NCBI GenBank assembly: GCA_964403335.1
Contig: CAYOFI010000002.1
Span: 102,005 to 166,004, forward strand
DNA: 64,000 nucleotides
From: CAZYAK01 sp964403335
GTDB lineage: Bacteria > Patescibacteriota > Gracilibacteria > Peribacterales > Peribacteraceae
Direction: 5' to 3'
Shown here: in pieces, positions 23,872 to 32,197 of the stretch
How positions within the stretch are numbered: position 1 is the first letter of the stretch
How the letters are laid out: every line of letters starts with the position of its first letter
Translations under genes and position numbers: made by a program
The notes under the pieces: model-generated
Told to the model about the DNA's origin: nothing
The model's input: the letters and a program-made list of their open reading frames with translations, nothing else
Databases searched by the model: none

Positions 23872-24888
23872 ATGCTTGTCTTAGGCATTGAAACATCGTG
23901 CGATGAAACATCGGTCGCCGTCGTGGAAGACGGTCGCCGTGTGAAGTCCAATGCTATCGCCAGCTCCCGCAAGCAATTTGCGCTGCTGGCAGGCGTCATA
24001 CCGGAGGAAGCCGCGCGCAAGCAGGTGGAGTGCATGATTCCGGTGACCGAAAAAGCTCTGACAGATGCGAAGGTGACGTGGAGCGATATCGATGCAATTG
24101 CGGTCACACGCGGGCCGGGGCTGATGGGATCATTGCTCGTCGGGACGACAACGGCTCGGATACTCTCTGCGATTTTCGGCATACCGCTCATCGGCGTACA
24201 TCACACGCTCGGGCACCTGAGTTCGACGTGGCTGGATGCCGAAACCGAACCGCAATTCCCATGTATTACCTTGTCGGTCTCCGGAGGGCATTCGGATATT
24301 TGGCTGCGCACGTCGCATACGCAGGGCACACTCATCGGCCGCACGCGCGATGATGCGGCGGGCGAAGCGTTCGATAAGGGGGCAAGCGTACTCGGGCTCC
24401 CCTACCCCGGCGGACCGTCCATCGCCAAAGCCGCGGAAGGCGGAAATAGCGCCGCGCATGAATTTCCACTGCCGCTGCATAGCGAGCCGGGCATGGATTT
24501 CAGTTTTTCCGGGCTCAAGACGTCACTGAAATATCTGCTGCGCGATCTGAAGACTCCGAACCTTGCGGATATCGCCGCATCGTTCCAGCATGCCATCTGT
24601 CTGCATTTGCTTGACCGCGTTCAGCGAGCCATCGACGCGCATCCCGATATTCGTGAATTGCACATCGTCGGCGGCGTGTCGGCGAATACGCATCTGCGTG
24701 GATTGGCAACGCAACTCTGCACGCGCCATGACTGTACGCTGCGCTGTCCCGCCACTCTCGCCTACTGCACGGACAATGCCGCAATGATCGCGGCGGCGGG
24801 GGCATTTTTATGGCAGGAAAATCGGGAACTATCGACGCAAACGTTCACGACGGAAGCGTCGCTCCCGCTCGTCGCGGTCGCGGCATGA
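23872..24888 (+). CDS. tsaD: tRNA N6-adenosine threonylcarbamoyltransferase
   Basis: TsaD makes the t6A modification at position 37 of ANN-decoding tRNAs, together with TsaB, TsaC and TsaE. The 338-residue length is normal. Seen: GIETSCDETSVAVVEDG at the N-terminus, RGPGLMGSLLVGTTTAR, metal ligands in HHTLGHLSS, SVSGGHSDI, DDAAGEAFDKGASVLGLPYP, DFSFSGLKTSL and the C-terminal YCTDNAAMIAAAG. The sequence IPEEAARKQVE replaces the more common P-x-x-A-x-R-x-H, a mild variation. Divergent from lgt. Confidence 0.95.
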   Translation: MLVLGIETSCDETSVAVVEDGRRVKSNAIASSRKQFALLAGVIPEEAARKQVECMIPVTEKALTDAKVTWSDIDAIAVTRGPGLMGSLLVGTTTARILSAIFGIPLIGVHHTLGHLSSTWLDAETEPQFPCITLSVSGGHSDIWLRTSHTQGTLIGRTRDDAAGEAFDKGASVLGLPYPGGPSIAKAAEGGNSAAHEFPLPLHSEPGMDFSFSGLKTSLKYLLRDLKTPNLADIAASFQHAICLHLLDRVQRAIDAHPDIRELHIVGGVSANTHLRGLATQLCTRHDCTLRCPATLAYCTDNAAMIAAAGAFLWQENRELSTQTFTTEASLPLVAVAA

Positions 24889-24903
24889 TGTGTATAGTAA
24901 TGA

Positions 24904-24990
24904 TTACTGCAACGCCGGCAAAATCGCCGTCAGGACGATGGCGATCATTCCGAAGATGGCGAGCGCGCGGACCCAGACTTTCTTTTTCAT
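24904..24990 (-). CDS. 28-residue single-helix microprotein
   Basis: ATG 24990 overlaps the PKD gene stop (ATGA), so translation is probably coupled. The product starts MKKKVWVRALAIFG and ends in a TAA after about 20 hydrophobic residues, giving a positively charged N-terminus and one membrane helix. The coupling and the charge/hydrophobic layout support a real small membrane protein; no family is recognised. Confidence 0.5.
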   Translation of the reverse strand: MKKKVWVRALAIFGMIAIVLTAILPALQ

Positions 24991-27107
24991 GAGGAGGGAG
25001 GGGAATCGGGAGGAGTAACGGTAATCGTCACGGACTTGGTGTCTTGGTTGCCCCATTGGTCTTTCACCGTGAGGCTCACGGTGTAATCGCCGGGATTCTG
25101 GAACACGGATACATAGCGTTTATCCGTGCTCTGCGAGACCACCACGTCCGGTTGCGGATTATAGCGTACATCCCACAGGAAACTGAGGGGAACGCCTGCC
25201 GTGCAGGCGGCATCGAACTCGATGGCCTTTCCGGCAGCCACTTTCAAGCGGCTCGTCGTAAAGCATGCGCGCAGCGTGGGACGCCGTATCACGATGGTGC
25301 GCGTGGTGCTGAACTCCTTCCCCGATGCCATCACGATCGCCAATTTGACGGTGTAGTCGCCGGGCGTTTCGTACAAGTGTTCGATCCGGGCGGCTCCCAA
25401 TTCGCCGTCTTTGCCGTAGCCGGCTTCGTCCCCGAACGACCATTTGAACCCGGCGACGGTTTCGCCCTCGGGAATAAAACTCTGGGAGGCATCGAACATC
25501 ACGTTCAGCGGCGCCGTCCCGCCGTCGGGCTTGAGCAGGATGGTCGGCTCCGCCGCGGGCGCGGCCACCTGCAGGCGGATGGGCAGACGCAACACTTTTC
25601 CTTCCGCATCCTGCGCCACAAGCGTGACGGTGTATGTCCCCTGCGTGCGAAGAACTCCGGTGAGTTTCTGCCCGTTCACGGTAAGCGGCAGATCTTGGGG
25701 TATCTCCCACGTGAACGTGATAAGCGGTTGAATGGTCTTGGGATGAAGATTCACCGTCAGCGGCGACTCTCCCTTTACGATGTTGGCTTGTACTTGGGAG
25801 CCTTCAAACGTCAGATCGGGAAGCGAGAGTGACTCCGCCACGCGGATGATGGTCGTGAGTTCTGCCAGTTCGCCGCTTGCGCTGCGCACGCGGGTGATGA
25901 CGGGATACACGCCCGGAGTTTCATACGAATGGCCGATGCGCGTCAGGTCCGCGCCCCGCTCTTCTTTGGTATCGCCGAAAGTCCACTGCACTTCGCGCAG
26001 CGGCTCATCGGTGACCAGCGTAAACAACACGCCGAACGGCGACGGTCCCACCAAATTCTCCGGCTCGGTCTTCAGCGTCACCGGGAACGGCAACGGCGGC
26101 GCCTCGCGGATGTTCACGATGCGCTTGAACGTCGCCTGCGTTTTGTTGGTCAGCAGCAATTGGGCCGTCACTTCATACGTGCCTGTGGCGTAAAACGTAT
26201 GGACGGCATCCGCCCCCTTCACGGTCTGCGGATCCGACGCATCGCCGAACGTCCAGGTGACGGAGTCGAGCAACTTGGGATCGCTCAGCAGATGCGCCAC
26301 GCTGAACTGCAGCGGTTTCTGCACGATGGGCGTGATGGGCGTCACGGAAAACACGGCCTGCGGAATCGTCACCCGGCGCGTCGCGCGGCGGTAGGACCCG
26401 TCGCTCAACATCAACCGCGCCGTCACGGTGTACGATCCGGCGCGTTCATACACCACCGTCGTCTCCGGCGTGACGGTTTCCGCGTCGGCGGTGCCGTCCG
26501 CGTTCGTATCCCACACGTACTTGGTCACGCGCAATCCAATCTTACTGAGCACCGATGCCGCGTCCGCGGCACTGATGGTCACGGGCACCGGCGCCACCAA
26601 TTCCTGAGCGGTCAGCGGCGACGTGATGGTTAAGGCCAGCGACGGTTCACGCGTGATCAAAAACGGCGTGACCGCTGAAAGCAACAATGCGGGAGCGACC
26701 ACGGCAACCACTTTGATCAAACTCTGACGGCGCAGCTGGATCGACAATTTGGATTGCGCGATGCGTTTCAGCGAAATCGCTCCGATGCCCAGCAACACCA
26801 TGGCGGCCGCCAAACATGTCAGCAGTCCCACCGATGCCAGTCCCCTCCATTCTCCCGTGGCCGTGGGGAGGACCGCCAACAACAACATACACCAGAGCAC
26901 ATATGCCGCGTACGCCGCGCCGCCGAATACCACCAGCGTCCGTTTGGCGCGCACAACGGCATCGGGCGCCGCGCCCGTCGGAGGCGGCCCACCGGCCATC
27001 GGTTCCACGGACGGCGCCTGCGTGTCCGGTACCGGAGAATCCGGCGCGGGCGCACTGAGTCCGTCCATCGGAGGCGGGGTGCCGGAAGGGGGGGGAGCAT
27101 CGGGCAT
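24987..27107 (-). CDS. Membrane protein with multiple PKD domains
   Basis: ATG 27107 gives 706 residues. A Pro/Ala/Ser-rich N-terminus is followed by three membrane helices (about 52-72, 80-100 and 125-145). The extracellular rest is a chain of about six PKD-type Ig folds, recognisable by WTFGD or WSFGDE cores and closing strands such as GSYTVTARL, GTYEVTAQL, GVYPVITRV, GTYTVTLVA, GDYTVKLAI and GDYTVSLTV. PKD domains mediate extracellular binding. It is 5 bp downstream of the lipoprotein gene at 27113 and overlaps the microprotein after it, so the three form an operon. Confidence 0.85.
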   Translation of the reverse strand: MPDAPPPSGTPPPMDGLSAPAPDSPVPDTQAPSVEPMAGGPPPTGAAPDAVVRAKRTLVVFGGAAYAAYVLWCMLLLAVLPTATGEWRGLASVGLLTCLAAAMVLLGIGAISLKRIAQSKLSIQLRRQSLIKVVAVVAPALLLSAVTPFLITREPSLALTITSPLTAQELVAPVPVTISAADAASVLSKIGLRVTKYVWDTNADGTADAETVTPETTVVYERAGSYTVTARLMLSDGSYRRATRRVTIPQAVFSVTPITPIVQKPLQFSVAHLLSDPKLLDSVTWTFGDASDPQTVKGADAVHTFYATGTYEVTAQLLLTNKTQATFKRIVNIREAPPLPFPVTLKTEPENLVGPSPFGVLFTLVTDEPLREVQWTFGDTKEERGADLTRIGHSYETPGVYPVITRVRSASGELAELTTIIRVAESLSLPDLTFEGSQVQANIVKGESPLTVNLHPKTIQPLITFTWEIPQDLPLTVNGQKLTGVLRTQGTYTVTLVAQDAEGKVLRLPIRLQVAAPAAEPTILLKPDGGTAPLNVMFDASQSFIPEGETVAGFKWSFGDEAGYGKDGELGAARIEHLYETPGDYTVKLAIVMASGKEFSTTRTIVIRRPTLRACFTTSRLKVAAGKAIEFDAACTAGVPLSFLWDVRYNPQPDVVVSQSTDKRYVSVFQNPGDYTVSLTVKDQWGNQDTKSVTITVTPPDSPPSS

Positions 27108-27112
27108 GACGA

Positions 27113-28042
27113 TCAGCGGAAGATGTCTCGCAGAATCGGATCTTCGTCGGGGAGATCCACGGGGACATTCTCCCGGGAGAACAGTGTAGCGAGAGATTCC
27201 ACAGAAAGATCTTGCGCATCGGCGGGAGGCTGTACGGGATCGGCGATGTTGTGCCTCGTCAGTTCCGTCGTCATATCCAAGACAGGATCGGCCGCACCGG
27301 CCAGCAACACGCGCCAATGCACTCTGTGCATCGCAAACGTTTCGGCATCGATCCACAGTTCGCCGGCGGCTTCATACGGCAGCAATTGCGCGGCGACTTC
27401 CGTTTTATCGAACGGCTGCCCGCTCTGTTCGGCGACGCGCTGCAAATAAAACAGCAGACGGACGGGGTCAAGCGTCACGTCGTAGCGGTAGACATCCCGG
27501 CCGTGAATGCGCTGGATGCCCCGGTCGCGCGTCACACGCACGATATCGGCTTGGTTTTGGAGCAAATTCGGGTCCGGTGTCATAAACGATCCCAAGGGGC
27601 TGGACGACGGCAGTTGCCACCACGGCCCCTGCAATTCATACAGCACATCCGTCATGTGCTGCGTATAGGGCGGATCGATGCTTGCCGACCGCAAGCGCGC
27701 ATAGATGCGCGTACCCTGCTCCGTCACAACGTCTCCCGTCACGCGGAACGCATGGGTCGCATGATCCGCGGTCACCGATCCTTTCACGTCTGCCTCCGCT
27801 TGCATGGACCGGCCGCCGTTTTGCAAAACACCCTGCAGGCTGGCATGGGCGCGGATGGAACCGCTCGTCGTCTGCGGCGTATGCACCTCCGCTTCCACGC
27901 TCACAGCCGCGGATTGCAACTGGTCGGACGCAATCACAGACCGGCGCAACACTTCCTCGGGCGGCAAGGCGCCCGGGCGAACACATGCGCTCAGCGCAAG
28001 CAGACTAAGACCGGCACTTCCGTAGAAAACGATTCGTCGCAA
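27113..28042 (-). CDS. Lipoprotein of unknown function (possible LppX/LolA-like fold)
   Basis: A 309-residue protein with a lipoprotein signal and lipobox LSAC (Cys20). The remainder alternates strands with the pattern SAAVSVEAEVHTPQTTSGSI, MQAEADVKGSV and GELWIDAETFAMHRVHWRV. This resembles LppX/LprG or LolA-type half-barrel lipoproteins that bind lipids, but the match is by pattern only. It precedes the PKD membrane protein by 5 bp and follows the secreted protein at 28066, all on one strand. Confidence 0.6.
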   Translation of the reverse strand: MRRIVFYGSAGLSLLALSACVRPGALPPEEVLRRSVIASDQLQSAAVSVEAEVHTPQTTSGSIRAHASLQGVLQNGGRSMQAEADVKGSVTADHATHAFRVTGDVVTEQGTRIYARLRSASIDPPYTQHMTDVLYELQGPWWQLPSSSPLGSFMTPDPNLLQNQADIVRVTRDRGIQRIHGRDVYRYDVTLDPVRLLFYLQRVAEQSGQPFDKTEVAAQLLPYEAAGELWIDAETFAMHRVHWRVLLAGAADPVLDMTTELTRHNIADPVQPPADAQDLSVESLATLFSRENVPVDLPDEDPILRDIFR

Positions 28043-28065
28043 CAGAGCGGGGAAAAGACCGGGTA

Positions 28066-28968
28066 TCAGTGTGCCTCATTGCACACCGTTTTGCCAACGC
28101 ACGGAACGGCGATCAGATCCGAAGATTCTTCCAGTGTAAAGCGGATCGTTCTGCGCCGGCTCGCGCGCACATCCGCAACCAGTTCGAGCACACGCACGTC
28201 ATTGCGCGTCAGCGTCAGCGGAGGATCGAACGAGAGCTCTATGCGGTCGCCGTCCATGGTCGCTGCGACCGACGTGATTTTTTCACCACGGGAATTTTGT
28301 AAATACAGATTCTGCAGATCGCTGTCGCGTGCCGAACCGTCATTGGTCAGTGTGATGGACTGCACCTGCTGGTCACGATCTTTCGCCTTCACGCGGAGGC
28401 GCAATACCGTCCGTCGTGCTCCATATGTCACCGGTCGCAACAGTTCCGGGTAATCGACGACGATCGTCCCAGGCGTTTGCCCGACACCCACCGTCGTCGG
28501 ACGGGCGGTGGAACTCGATCCTGAGGATGCAATGCGTGTCTCGCGCCCGCCGGCATCGATCGCAGAAACGCTCCACAGATGTTCTCCCGCGGCAGCGGCA
28601 TCCACGGAAAGATCGCCAAGAATATCTACAATTGTCGTTGTGCATTTCGGCAGGCTTGTCGACGGCAAACGAATCAGTGCCGCTTCGTCGCGCAGCGTCC
28701 TCACAGGCCGACCTACTCTCCGTCCATTTATAGACGCATAGATGCTGACAAAATCTTTCGCCTCCCCCGCCCCCCGATGCGCGAGGGTCAGCGATGTCAG
28801 TATTGCGTCTTCACCGCAGGGAACTGCCAACTGCACGCTCAAGAGGGGAATGCGCTGCGATCCCAATGGCGCTGTTCCTCCGTGCGATGTCACGGAAATG
28901 TCGATAGGGGATGCGGCGAGGACCGAGAAGGGGAATAGCGCGGTGAGGAATCCGAGTGCAAGCTTCAT
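28066..28968 (-). CDS. Secreted two-domain beta protein, unknown
   Basis: A 300-residue protein with signal peptide (MKLALGFLTALFPFSVLAAS). Two similar beta-rich units are visible: AILTSLTLAHRGAGEAKDF with a later DILGDLSVDA, and VQSITLTNDGSARDSDLQN with a later ELVADVRASR. This suggests an internal duplication of about 130 residues. Each has a pair of strands around a NGRRV or SRGEK turn. No family is recognised; a surface or pilus-associated role is a guess. Its upstream end abuts a 127-bp MITE-like repeat whose last bases TAATTT lie 7 nt before ATG and could serve as -10. Confidence 0.55.
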   Translation of the reverse strand: MKLALGFLTALFPFSVLAASPIDISVTSHGGTAPLGSQRIPLLSVQLAVPCGEDAILTSLTLAHRGAGEAKDFVSIYASINGRRVGRPVRTLRDEAALIRLPSTSLPKCTTTIVDILGDLSVDAAAAGEHLWSVSAIDAGGRETRIASSGSSSTARPTTVGVGQTPGTIVVDYPELLRPVTYGARRTVLRLRVKAKDRDQQVQSITLTNDGSARDSDLQNLYLQNSRGEKITSVAATMDGDRIELSFDPPLTLTRNDVRVLELVADVRASRRRTIRFTLEESSDLIAVPCVGKTVCNEAH

Positions 28969-28975
28969 ACCTTAT

Positions 28976-29102
28976 AAATTACACCGAATCTGTTTCAAGA
29001 AACAAAAAAGTCTCCAATTAATCAATTCATCAATGATCAAACATCTGAATATTTGAATTTGAAATTTGCTTCTTCATTGCTTCTTGTTTCTTCGGTGCAA
29101 TT
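28976..29102 (-). repeat. MITE-like element, copy 1 (127 bp)
   Basis: Read on the minus strand it begins AATTGCACCGAAGAAACAAG and ends TTCGGTGTAATTT, with long imperfect inverted ends. Copy 2 lies at 60459-60584. The first 22 bases are identical in both, as is most of the block around AATTGGAG and CTTTTTTG near the other end; the centre differs. It fills the gap between TPM and the gene at 28066. Confidence 0.75.
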
Positions 29103-29959
29103 TACCACCGCCCACTAGCGCCGCCTCCGCCGAAAGATCCACCCCCAAACCCTCCAAATCCCCCACCGCCTCCTCCCCCGCCGAACCCACCCCCACCCCA
29201 ATATCCACCGCGTCCTCCCCGTCCGCCGCGCGGCGGGTTGCGCGATACGACGTAATCAAACAGCAAACCGAGGACGATAAATCCGGGTATGGCGACCCAC
29301 CAAGTCCACAGAATCGTCAAGATTACGCCGATGATTCCGCCAATCACGCCGCCCAGCCACCAGGACTTCGATCTCCCCAGAAGTGCTGCCAAGAAATTGC
29401 CGAATACCAGGACAAAAATGAAGAGCCCGCTCCACACACTCCCCTCTTCTTCCGTATACCGGTCCGCAGTGTATTCCCCGCCGATATGTTTTTGCAGCGC
29501 ATCGATGCCCGCAAGAAGCCCTTCGTAATATCGTGCTTCCGCAAACTCGGGCCCGATGACTTGTTCGATAATCCCCTTCGCGGTGATATCCGGCACGGCG
29601 CCTTCCAATCCGTACCCGACTTCAATGCGCATCTCTCGCTCTTGCAGCGCAGCGATGATCAAGATGCCGTTATTGTTCTGTTCGGTGCCCACCCGCCACT
29701 TCCGTCCCGTTTCCAACCCGGCTTCTTCGATGGTCGCGCCACTGAGCGTATCGAGCATCAGGATCGCAATTTCATTACTGGTGTCCTGCTGATACTTGGT
29801 CAAGATTTGCTCGATGTTGACTTCTTGATCGGGCGTCAGCACCTCAAACGTCTGCGTATAGAAGCCGTCATTCACGGGGACCTCGTACGCGGCCACAGTG
29901 ACTGACGGAAACGCCAGGAGCAATCCCAGAACCGATGCTCGCAGGAGAGGCGTGCGCAT
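29102..29959 (-). CDS. TPM-domain (YgcG/DUF477) membrane protein
   Basis: A 285-residue protein: signal peptide, TPM domain (about 25-150, with VNDGFYTQTFEVLTPDQEV and NNNGILIIAALQEREMRIEV, then GYGLEGAVPD), two or three membrane segments (about 175-230) and a Gly-rich tail ending in GGASGRW. TPM proteins are often paired with LemA, as here, 23 bp downstream of lemA. Proposed roles include photosystem repair in plants and membrane stress in bacteria; the bacterial function is unsettled. Confidence 0.88.
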   Translation of the reverse strand: MRTPLLRASVLGLLLAFPSVTVAAYEVPVNDGFYTQTFEVLTPDQEVNIEQILTKYQQDTSNEIAILMLDTLSGATIEEAGLETGRKWRVGTEQNNNGILIIAALQEREMRIEVGYGLEGAVPDITAKGIIEQVIGPEFAEARYYEGLLAGIDALQKHIGGEYTADRYTEEEGSVWSGLFIFVLVFGNFLAALLGRSKSWWLGGVIGGIIGVILTILWTWWVAIPGFIVLGLLFDYVVSRNPPRGGRGGRGGYWGGGGFGGGGGGGGFGGFGGGSFGGGGASGRW

Positions 29960-29982
29960 ATGCGGCGTCAGAGAGGAAGCGA

Positions 29983-30636
29983 TCAGGGAACAGTCGGTGA
30001 CGACGGCATCGCCGCGGGGACAGACGCGGCCGCGGACGATTCAAAATTTACGGTCGGCGCGTTCTCCGCACCGGGCTGGCTGGTGAACGGTTTCTCCGGC
30101 AGGAAGCCGAAGACACCCGCCAGAATTTTGCCGGGGAAGAGCGTCGTCTTCACGTTGTAGGCCACGACGGCGTCGTTGTAGTCCTTACGCGCTGTGGCGA
30201 TGCGGTTCTCCGTTCCTTCCAACTGCGTCATCAAGTCGCGGAACGCCTGCGTGGCCTGGAGCTGCGGATACGCTTCCACGGTCACGAGCAAGCGCGAGAG
30301 CGCGGAATCCAGCTGACCGGCCGCGGCAATCTGCCCGTCGCGGCTGCCTGCCTGGGCCCATGCCGATCGCGCGGCGGTCACGCTTTCCAGCGTGGATTGC
30401 TCAAAGTTCGCGGCGCCTTTGACGGTGCTCACCAAGTTCGGCACCAAATCAAATCTGCGCTGGTACTGCGTCTGCACCTGCGCCCACTGCGCATCGACGG
30501 TTCCCTTGCTGGCGACCAAGCCGTTGTATCCGGCCCAAGCCCAGCCAAGAAGCGCGATGACGATAACCAGAATGATCCACATCCAGGGCGACTTGCGCGC
30601 CGGAGCGGGTGTCTGCGTTTGTACAACTTGATCCAT
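29983..30636 (-). CDS. lemA: LemA family membrane protein
   Basis: ATG 30636 gives 217 residues: short cytoplasmic start, one membrane helix (about 17-37, WIILVIVIALLGWAWAGYN), then the LemA helical domain. Landmarks are YNGLVASKGTVDAQWAQVQ, YQRRFDLVPNLVSTVKG, and a later TENRIATARKDYNDAVVAYN. The C-terminal KTTLFPGKILAGVFGFLPEK is the usual end of the domain. It is followed by the TPM gene, a common two-gene unit. Confidence 0.92.
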   Translation of the reverse strand: MDQVVQTQTPAPARKSPWMWIILVIVIALLGWAWAGYNGLVASKGTVDAQWAQVQTQYQRRFDLVPNLVSTVKGAANFEQSTLESVTAARSAWAQAGSRDGQIAAAGQLDSALSRLLVTVEAYPQLQATQAFRDLMTQLEGTENRIATARKDYNDAVVAYNVKTTLFPGKILAGVFGFLPEKPFTSQPGAENAPTVNFESSAAASVPAAMPSSPTVP

Positions 30637-30672
30637 AATGATCTGCGGGGAAAGAATCCCCCACACTATACA

Positions 30673-31086
30673 TCATCTCCAGGCTAAAAGGATCATGGAT
30701 GTCACCACTACGTTCACCAAATTGTATCCGGCATAGATGAAGAACAGTTCTTTGCTGCGTCCGTCGTACATATGGTGGTTCAAAAGCGGGAACGCGTAGA
30801 AACCCAACCAGACCGTGACGATCAACCCCAAAGCCGACGCCACATCTGTAATTGCAAGCAGATGAAACAAGGAGGAAATAGCCAACGCCATCAAAAATCC
30901 GCTCAGCATCGTCACGACAATTGCTGAAGGACTCGGTCCTTTCTTCATTTTTTGTTTCGAGACGCCCGTGTGTTTCATCCATGCCGTGGCAAACAGCAGC
31001 GGCGAGAACCAGAGCATGCCGATAATCATGCTCACGACTGTGGAGGCGATGAGCGGGAGCAGCGGAAACGGTGACGAGAGCAACAT
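30673..31086 (-). CDS. DUF1761 membrane protein
   Basis: ATG 31086 gives 137 residues with four predicted helices. The first, IASTVVSMIIGMLWFSPLLF, ends in the typical WFSPLLFATAWMKHTG of DUF1761. The others are SGFLMALAISSLFHLL, ALGLIVTVWLGFYAF and LFFIYAGYNLVNVVVTSMIL. Function unknown. It precedes lemA on the same strand by 36 bp. Confidence 0.75.
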   Translation of the reverse strand: MLLSSPFPLLPLIASTVVSMIIGMLWFSPLLFATAWMKHTGVSKQKMKKGPSPSAIVVTMLSGFLMALAISSLFHLLAITDVASALGLIVTVWLGFYAFPLLNHHMYDGRSKELFFIYAGYNLVNVVVTSMILLAWR

Positions 31087-31270
31087 GGAAGAAGAGAGGG
31101 AAGGGATTGCTTCCCAGTGTAGCGCTGTCGTATATACGAAATGCCTGTAAGAGTAACTCCACTCCATGGAAGGACTGCGTCCGCAACAACATCCGAATCA
31201 TCCTGGTAAGAACAGAATTCATCACCCGTCTTCAGGGTCAGACAGTAACGGCACACAGCATCAGGGAAAT

Positions 31271-31299
31271 AGAGCCGGAGGGGCGCCGGCTCTATTTTA
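31271..31299 (+). terminator. Intrinsic-terminator-like hairpin without an upstream gene
   Basis: AGAGCCGG-aggggcg-CCGGCTCT (31271-31293), perfect 8-bp GC-rich stem, followed by ATTTTAT. The nearest plus-strand gene upstream ends at 24888, so it would serve an unannotated transcript. Alternatively it may end leftward transcription entering from the right. Confidence 0.45.
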
Positions 31300-31377
31300 T
31301 GTCATATCTCGAATAAATTGGCCTTCGTACATTGTTCCCCGGGTCCGCAAACCTTGTTTTCTTCCCCACATCCCCCT

Positions 31378-31407
31378 GTCCCCCTTCCCCCGCCGGGAAG
31401 GGGGGAC
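31378..31407. repeat. C-rich inverted repeat
   Basis: GTCCCCCTTCCC faces GGGAAGGGGGGAC across CCGCC. Same style as the hairpins at 22981, 44907, 45343, 47496 and 63868. Confidence 0.55.
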
Positions 31408-31440
31408 GTAGCTTCACGTGCCGTGAAAACAAATTGTGCG

Positions 31441-31446
31441 TAGGAT
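31441..31446 (+). promoter_or_regulatory. -10 box of the membrane methyltransferase gene
   Basis: TAGGAT, then six bases (GTTCGC), then ATG 31453. The same box and spacing as the nuclease gene at 1410. Confidence 0.5.
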
Positions 31447-31452
31447 GTTCGC

Positions 31453-31995
31453 ATGTTCGAAGTCCTCGTCCTGGCCGCCATCATCATCTTTTTTCCACCC
31501 GGGCACGGAAACGTCTGGCCGTTGATCCTCGGTTTGGCCATCACACTGCCGGGAATCTATGCGATGCTCCGCGGCGCACCGTTTGTGCCGACGATGAAGA
31601 GCACGCAGGAGCGAATGCTCAAGCTCGCGAAGATCAGTAAAGGCGACACAGTGTACGACCTCGGCTGCGGCGACGGTCGCCTTGTCTTCGCAGCCGCAAA
31701 AAAAGGTGCGAAGGCCATCGGGTACGAATTCTCCGTGCCGACGTTCGCGCTCGCGAAGCTTCTCTCCTTCTTCAACCGTGGCGCCTCCATCCGCTACGGC
31801 GACATGTGGAAGAAAGACTACCGCGATGCCGATGTGATCTTCTGTTATTTGCTGACGGACACCATGCAGACATTTAAAAAAATCGTCTGGCCGCAGCTGA
31901 AGAAAGGAACACGCGTGGTCTCACACTCGTTCAAAATGAAAGGCGTCGAGCCTTCCAAGATCGACCAAGACTCCGTGCTCTACATCAAGCCATAA
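31453..31995 (+). CDS. Class I SAM-dependent methyltransferase with N-terminal membrane segment
   Basis: A 180-residue protein. Residues 1-38 are hydrophobic (FEVLVLAAIIIFF, then WPLILGLAITLPGIYAML), so it is probably membrane-bound. The Rossmann core is VYDLGCGDGRLVFAAAKKGA with YEFSVPTFALAK after it, then RYGDMWKKDYRDADVIFCYL. It resembles short methyltransferases of the kind that act on lysine or lipid-linked substrates in CPR and archaea, but the substrate is unknown. The -10 TAGGAT is 6 nt before ATG. Confidence 0.78.
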   Translation: MFEVLVLAAIIIFFPPGHGNVWPLILGLAITLPGIYAMLRGAPFVPTMKSTQERMLKLAKISKGDTVYDLGCGDGRLVFAAAKKGAKAIGYEFSVPTFALAKLLSFFNRGASIRYGDMWKKDYRDADVIFCYLLTDTMQTFKKIVWPQLKKGTRVVSHSFKMKGVEPSKIDQDSVLYIKP

Positions 31996-32037
31996 CCGGC
32001 GTGTCATATCCGCTCAGGTCATCCGTCATAGAGATGT

Positions 32038-32193
32038 ATGCCTGAATCCATTGAATCCTTCGAGAATAAAAGCACACTGGAACTGTTGCCCCATATGCTG
32101 GGAGCGGCGGATTCCCAGGATCCCAAAAGCATTGAGGAAAAAGGCCTCTTCGGGATCATGGAGAGTATTGTGACCGGGGATACGGAGCGCTAA
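32038..32193 (+). CDS. 51-residue hypothetical protein
   Basis: An open frame from ATG to TAA between the methyltransferase and the SLH gene. The product starts MPESIESFENKSTLELLPHM and continues with charged helix-forming residues to GDTER. Amino-acid use looks protein-like and no other gene explains the 200-bp gap. There is no clear promoter or family. Confidence 0.4.
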   Translation: MPESIESFENKSTLELLPHMLGAADSQDPKSIEEKGLFGIMESIVTGDTER

Positions 32194-32197
32194 GAAA

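Larger units (their letters stand above)
31087..31452. other. 366-bp gap with an orphan hairpin and a C-rich repeat
   Basis: No convincing reading frame on either strand. It holds a strong hairpin at 31271-31293 and a C-rich inverted repeat at 31378-31407 of the family also seen at 44907 and 63868. The stretch 31140-31270 could be a small RNA ending at the hairpin, but no known RNA family is recognised. Confidence 0.4.

Noticed and set aside
27212..28453. 413-codon open frame opposite the lipoprotein at 27113 and the protein at 28066
   Set aside because: It crosses two genes with clear signal peptides on the other strand and has no recognisable domain.
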